Source: Sphingosinicella sp. LHD-64
Lineage (GTDB): Bacteria; Pseudomonadota; Alphaproteobacteria; Sphingomonadales; Sphingomonadaceae
Direction: 5' to 3'
Length of the DNA: 64,000 nt
Assembly (NCBI RefSeq): GCF_031157375.1
Contig: NZ_JAVIFV010000004.1
Span: 558,001-622,000 of the forward strand
Positions 62,063-64,000 of this stretch are shown here, piece after piece (the first letter of the stretch is position 1; each line of letters begins with the position of its first letter). A program made the translations under genes and the position numbers. Under the pieces are notes generated by a model that saw only the letters and a list, made by a program, of their open reading frames with translations, did not search any database and was not told the origin of the DNA.

Positions 62063-63120
62063 CTCAGCGAATCCAGCGCCGCGCCGAGCCGCTCCAGCCC
62101 GCCCTCGACGACCTCGGTCGGCTGGCCGACGCCGATCCGGAAGCGGTCGGGCGAGCCGAAGAAGCGCCCGGGCACGATCGCGGTGTCGTAGCGTTCGCGC
62201 AGCAGCCGGTTCAGCGCGTCGACGTCGCCGGCCAGGAGCCGGGGAAAGGCGGTGATGCCGCCGGTCATCGGCACGCAGTCGAGGTCGTCGCGGCCGGCGA
62301 AGAAGGCGTTGGCGAGGGCGCGGTTGCGGTCGAGCAGCGCCGGCAGGTCGGCGGCGACCTCGTCCAGCCGGTCGAGCGCGAGCAGCGACAATTGCTCGGC
62401 GGCATGGGCCTGGGCGACACCGTAGAGTTCGTTGAGGCGCCAGATCCGCTCCGCCAGGTCCGGTGCGGCGAGGATCCAGCCGCAGCGCAGGCCGCTCAGG
62501 CCGTAGCATTTGGTGAGGCTGGAGATGCACACGAAGGCGTCGCCGAGCAACGCGGCGCTGGACTGGGCGGGGATCGCCGCATCGAGGAAGATCTCGTCGA
62601 TCAGCACCCTGGCGCCGACCCGCTCCGCCATCTCGCCGAGCGCGCGCAGCGTCCCGGTGTCGGTGCGGTTGCCGGTCGGATTGTGGAGGTTGGTGAGGAC
62701 GATCAGCTTCGTCGCCGGCGTCAGCGCGCGTTCGACGGCGTCGAGGTCGATCCGGAAGTCCGGCTCGGCGCGGGCGAAATGGCGCACCTCGGCCCCACAA
62801 TGCAGCGCCGCGGCGGTCATCGGCTCGTAGACCGGATGCTCGACCAGCACCGCATCGCCCGGCGCGATCAGCGCCGCCATCGCCAGCATCGTCGCCATCG
62901 AGGCCCCGTCGGCCATGACCACCTGATCGGGCGAGACGCCGCACTTGCGCGCGATCGCGGCGCGGAGCGCCGGGTAGCGGTAGCGGCTGGCGCCGTCGAG
63001 CTCGAGATCGGCGATGGTGACCGGGAAGCGGTCGAGCCGGCAGGGCGGCACCTCGCTCGACGACAGACCGTAGCGGACCGGGGCCTGGGTCTTCGCCCAG
63101 TACATGTAGTCGGACGCCAT
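62059..63120 (-). CDS. Class I/II PLP-dependent aminotransferase
   Basis: A 353-aa fold-type I aminotransferase. NLHNPTGNRTDTGTLRALGE is the NPTG block, VLIDEIFLDA the PLP-ring Asp segment, and SSLTKCYGLSGLRCGWILA holds the Schiff-base Lys. The short N-terminus and the SRYRYPALRAAIARKCG block resemble archaeal and alphaproteobacterial aspartate/aromatic-type enzymes. Substrate not determinable. Coupled to nth downstream; the permease gene lies 5 bp upstream, suggesting amino acid use. Confidence 0.85.
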   Translation of the reverse strand: MASDYMYWAKTQAPVRYGLSSSEVPPCRLDRFPVTIADLELDGASRYRYPALRAAIARKCGVSPDQVVMADGASMATMLAMAALIAPGDAVLVEHPVYEPMTAAALHCGAEVRHFARAEPDFRIDLDAVERALTPATKLIVLTNLHNPTGNRTDTGTLRALGEMAERVGARVLIDEIFLDAAIPAQSSAALLGDAFVCISSLTKCYGLSGLRCGWILAAPDLAERIWRLNELYGVAQAHAAEQLSLLALDRLDEVAADLPALLDRNRALANAFFAGRDDLDCVPMTGGITAFPRLLAGDVDALNRLLRERYDTAIVPGRFFGSPDRFRIGVGQPTEVVEGGLERLGAALDSLR

Positions 63121-63125
63121 CGCCC

Positions 63126-64000
63126 TCACGCGCCGAGCTTCCGCCTTCGCAGCCACCAGAGGCAGACCGGCACGCCGGCGAGCAGGATGAGGAAGCCGAT
63201 CGCGCTGTTGACCGGATGGTTCCAGATCGTGCCGATCACCGTCACCGCGCAGGCGACGACGAAGAACAGGGTCGTCCAGGGATGGCCGGGCACCTGGAAC
63301 GAGGCCGGCGCGGGATCGCGCCTGCGGAACACCAGCAGCGCCGCGCCGGTCATCGCGAACCAGATGAAATCGACCGAGACGACATAGCTCAGGATCTGGC
63401 CATAGGTGCCGGAGAGCGCGATCACGGTGGCGGCGGCGCCCTGCAGCAGGATGGCGGCGATCGGCGCATGCGTTTTCGGGTGCACCGCGGCAATGCCGCG
63501 GAAGAACAGCCGGTCCTCCGCCATCGCGAAATAGACGCGCGGGGTGGTGAGCATGCCCTGGCTCAGGAAGCCGAGCGCCGAGATCGCGATGCCGAGCGCG
63601 ATCAGGGTGGCGCCGGTCTCTCCCAGCGCGAGCCGCATCACTGCGGTGGCGGGGGTCGGCGATGCCGCGAGCCCCGCCGGCCCCAGCACGACCACGCAGG
63701 TCAGCGCGACGAGCGCATAGAGCGTCACCACGCCGATCACGCCGAACAGCAGGCCGCGGGCAAGGTCGCGACGCGGATCGCGCATCTCGCCGGCGACGAA
63801 GCTGGAGGTCTGCCAGCCGCCGTAAGCGAACATCACCGGCGTCAGCGCGGCGCCGATCGCGGCCAGCGTGCCGAGCGGCGGGGCCGGCGGGGGCGGGGCG
63901 TCGGCGCTCGCCGGAAAGGCCTGGGCGAGGAGGAGGCCGCACAGCACGAGCATGATGATGGCGCCGATCTTGAGCACCATCAGCACGGTCTGCACCGTGC
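63126..64000 (-). CDS. APC family amino acid permease, truncated by window edge
   Basis: The C-terminal ~290 residues of an APC permease; the frame runs off the window. TM helices with ALTPVMFAYGGWQTSSFVAG (helix 6 region) and LGFLSQGMLTTPRVYFAMAE followed by DRLFF are typical of the LAT/basic amino acid subgroup. Ends 5 bp before the aminotransferase ATG, so permease, aminotransferase and nth form one transcription unit. Confidence 0.88.
   Translation of the reverse strand, partial: TVQTVLMVLKIGAIIMLVLCGLLLAQAFPASADAPPPPAPPLGTLAAIGAALTPVMFAYGGWQTSSFVAGEMRDPRRDLARGLLFGVIGVVTLYALVALTCVVVLGPAGLAASPTPATAVMRLALGETGATLIALGIAISALGFLSQGMLTTPRVYFAMAEDRLFFRGIAAVHPKTHAPIAAILLQGAAATVIALSGTYGQILSYVVSVDFIWFAMTGAALLVFRRRDPAPASFQVPGHPWTTLFFVVACAVTVIGTIWNHPVNSAIGFLILLAGVPVCLWWLRRRKLGA

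Overview
The window is GC-rich chromosomal DNA from an alphaproteobacterium, most likely a sphingomonad (order Sphingomonadales). The pointers are: a pdhB reading frame that runs on upstream of its first in-window start codon; dispersed palindromic repeats whose translation gives the familiar 'TPAQAGV' shadow peptide; an HPr-rel-A cassette (PqqD-like protein, HprK-like kinase, nucleotidyltransferase-like protein); trmFO; and a compact Pho/Pst locus with its own porin. This is inference from gene content; no rRNA is present.

Layout. 1-13.7 kb: end of pdhB, a squalene/phytoene synthase-like gene, an EF-hand protein, trmFO, small stress/unknown genes, a frameshifted methyltransferase, gyrA, a tandem pair of exported TPR-like proteins and an unusual histidine kinase. 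13.8-16.5 kb: tRNA-Ile(CAU), then a small decayed integrative element between a 49-bp fragment of tRNA-Pro and the intact tRNA-Pro(UGG). It holds an integrase tail, a FkbM methyltransferase and broken small genes. 16.5-24.8 kb: YfiR-like protein plus hybrid kinase, M28 peptidase, ettA, a membrane protein, a short-chain dehydrogenase and a small exported protein.

24.9-33.6 kb: a complete phosphate locus on the minus strand, in transcription order phoR, porin, pstS, pstC, pstA, pstB, phoU, phoB. It has a three-half-site Pho box before pstS, a weaker candidate before the porin, and stem-loops after pstS and between pstB and phoU. 33.7-36.3 kb, divergent from phoR: a small predicted Tat-exported protein followed by the translationally coupled HPr-rel-A cassette. 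36.3-43.9 kb: a VOC protein, gph, glmU, glmS, a NIPSNAP protein, a SoxR-type promoter driving an FMN reductase and an arylamine N-acetyltransferase with an extra N-terminal domain, then wecB.

43.9-49.2 kb: a hydroxyproline-type catabolic locus (permease, FCD-GntR regulator, proline racemase-family epimerase, DapA-family deaminase, and a divergent FAD dehydrogenase) with a perfect 12-bp operator between the divergent genes. 49.4-59.7 kb: a curli/functional-amyloid locus with csgF, csgG, three very large tandem curlin-repeat proteins each followed by a GC-rich stem-loop, an unknown exported protein, a CsgH-like protein and a LuxR-type regulator. 59.7-64 kb: galactonate-pathway genes dgoA and dgoK, tRNA-Arg(CCG), nth, an aminotransferase and a truncated APC permease.

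The observations most worth follow-up are the HPr-rel-A cassette with its candidate exported partner (its kinase, RRE-like and nucleotidyltransferase families also meet in phosphorylating lasso-peptide clusters), and the tandem giant curlins with conserved intercistronic hairpins and a shared non-repeat block.
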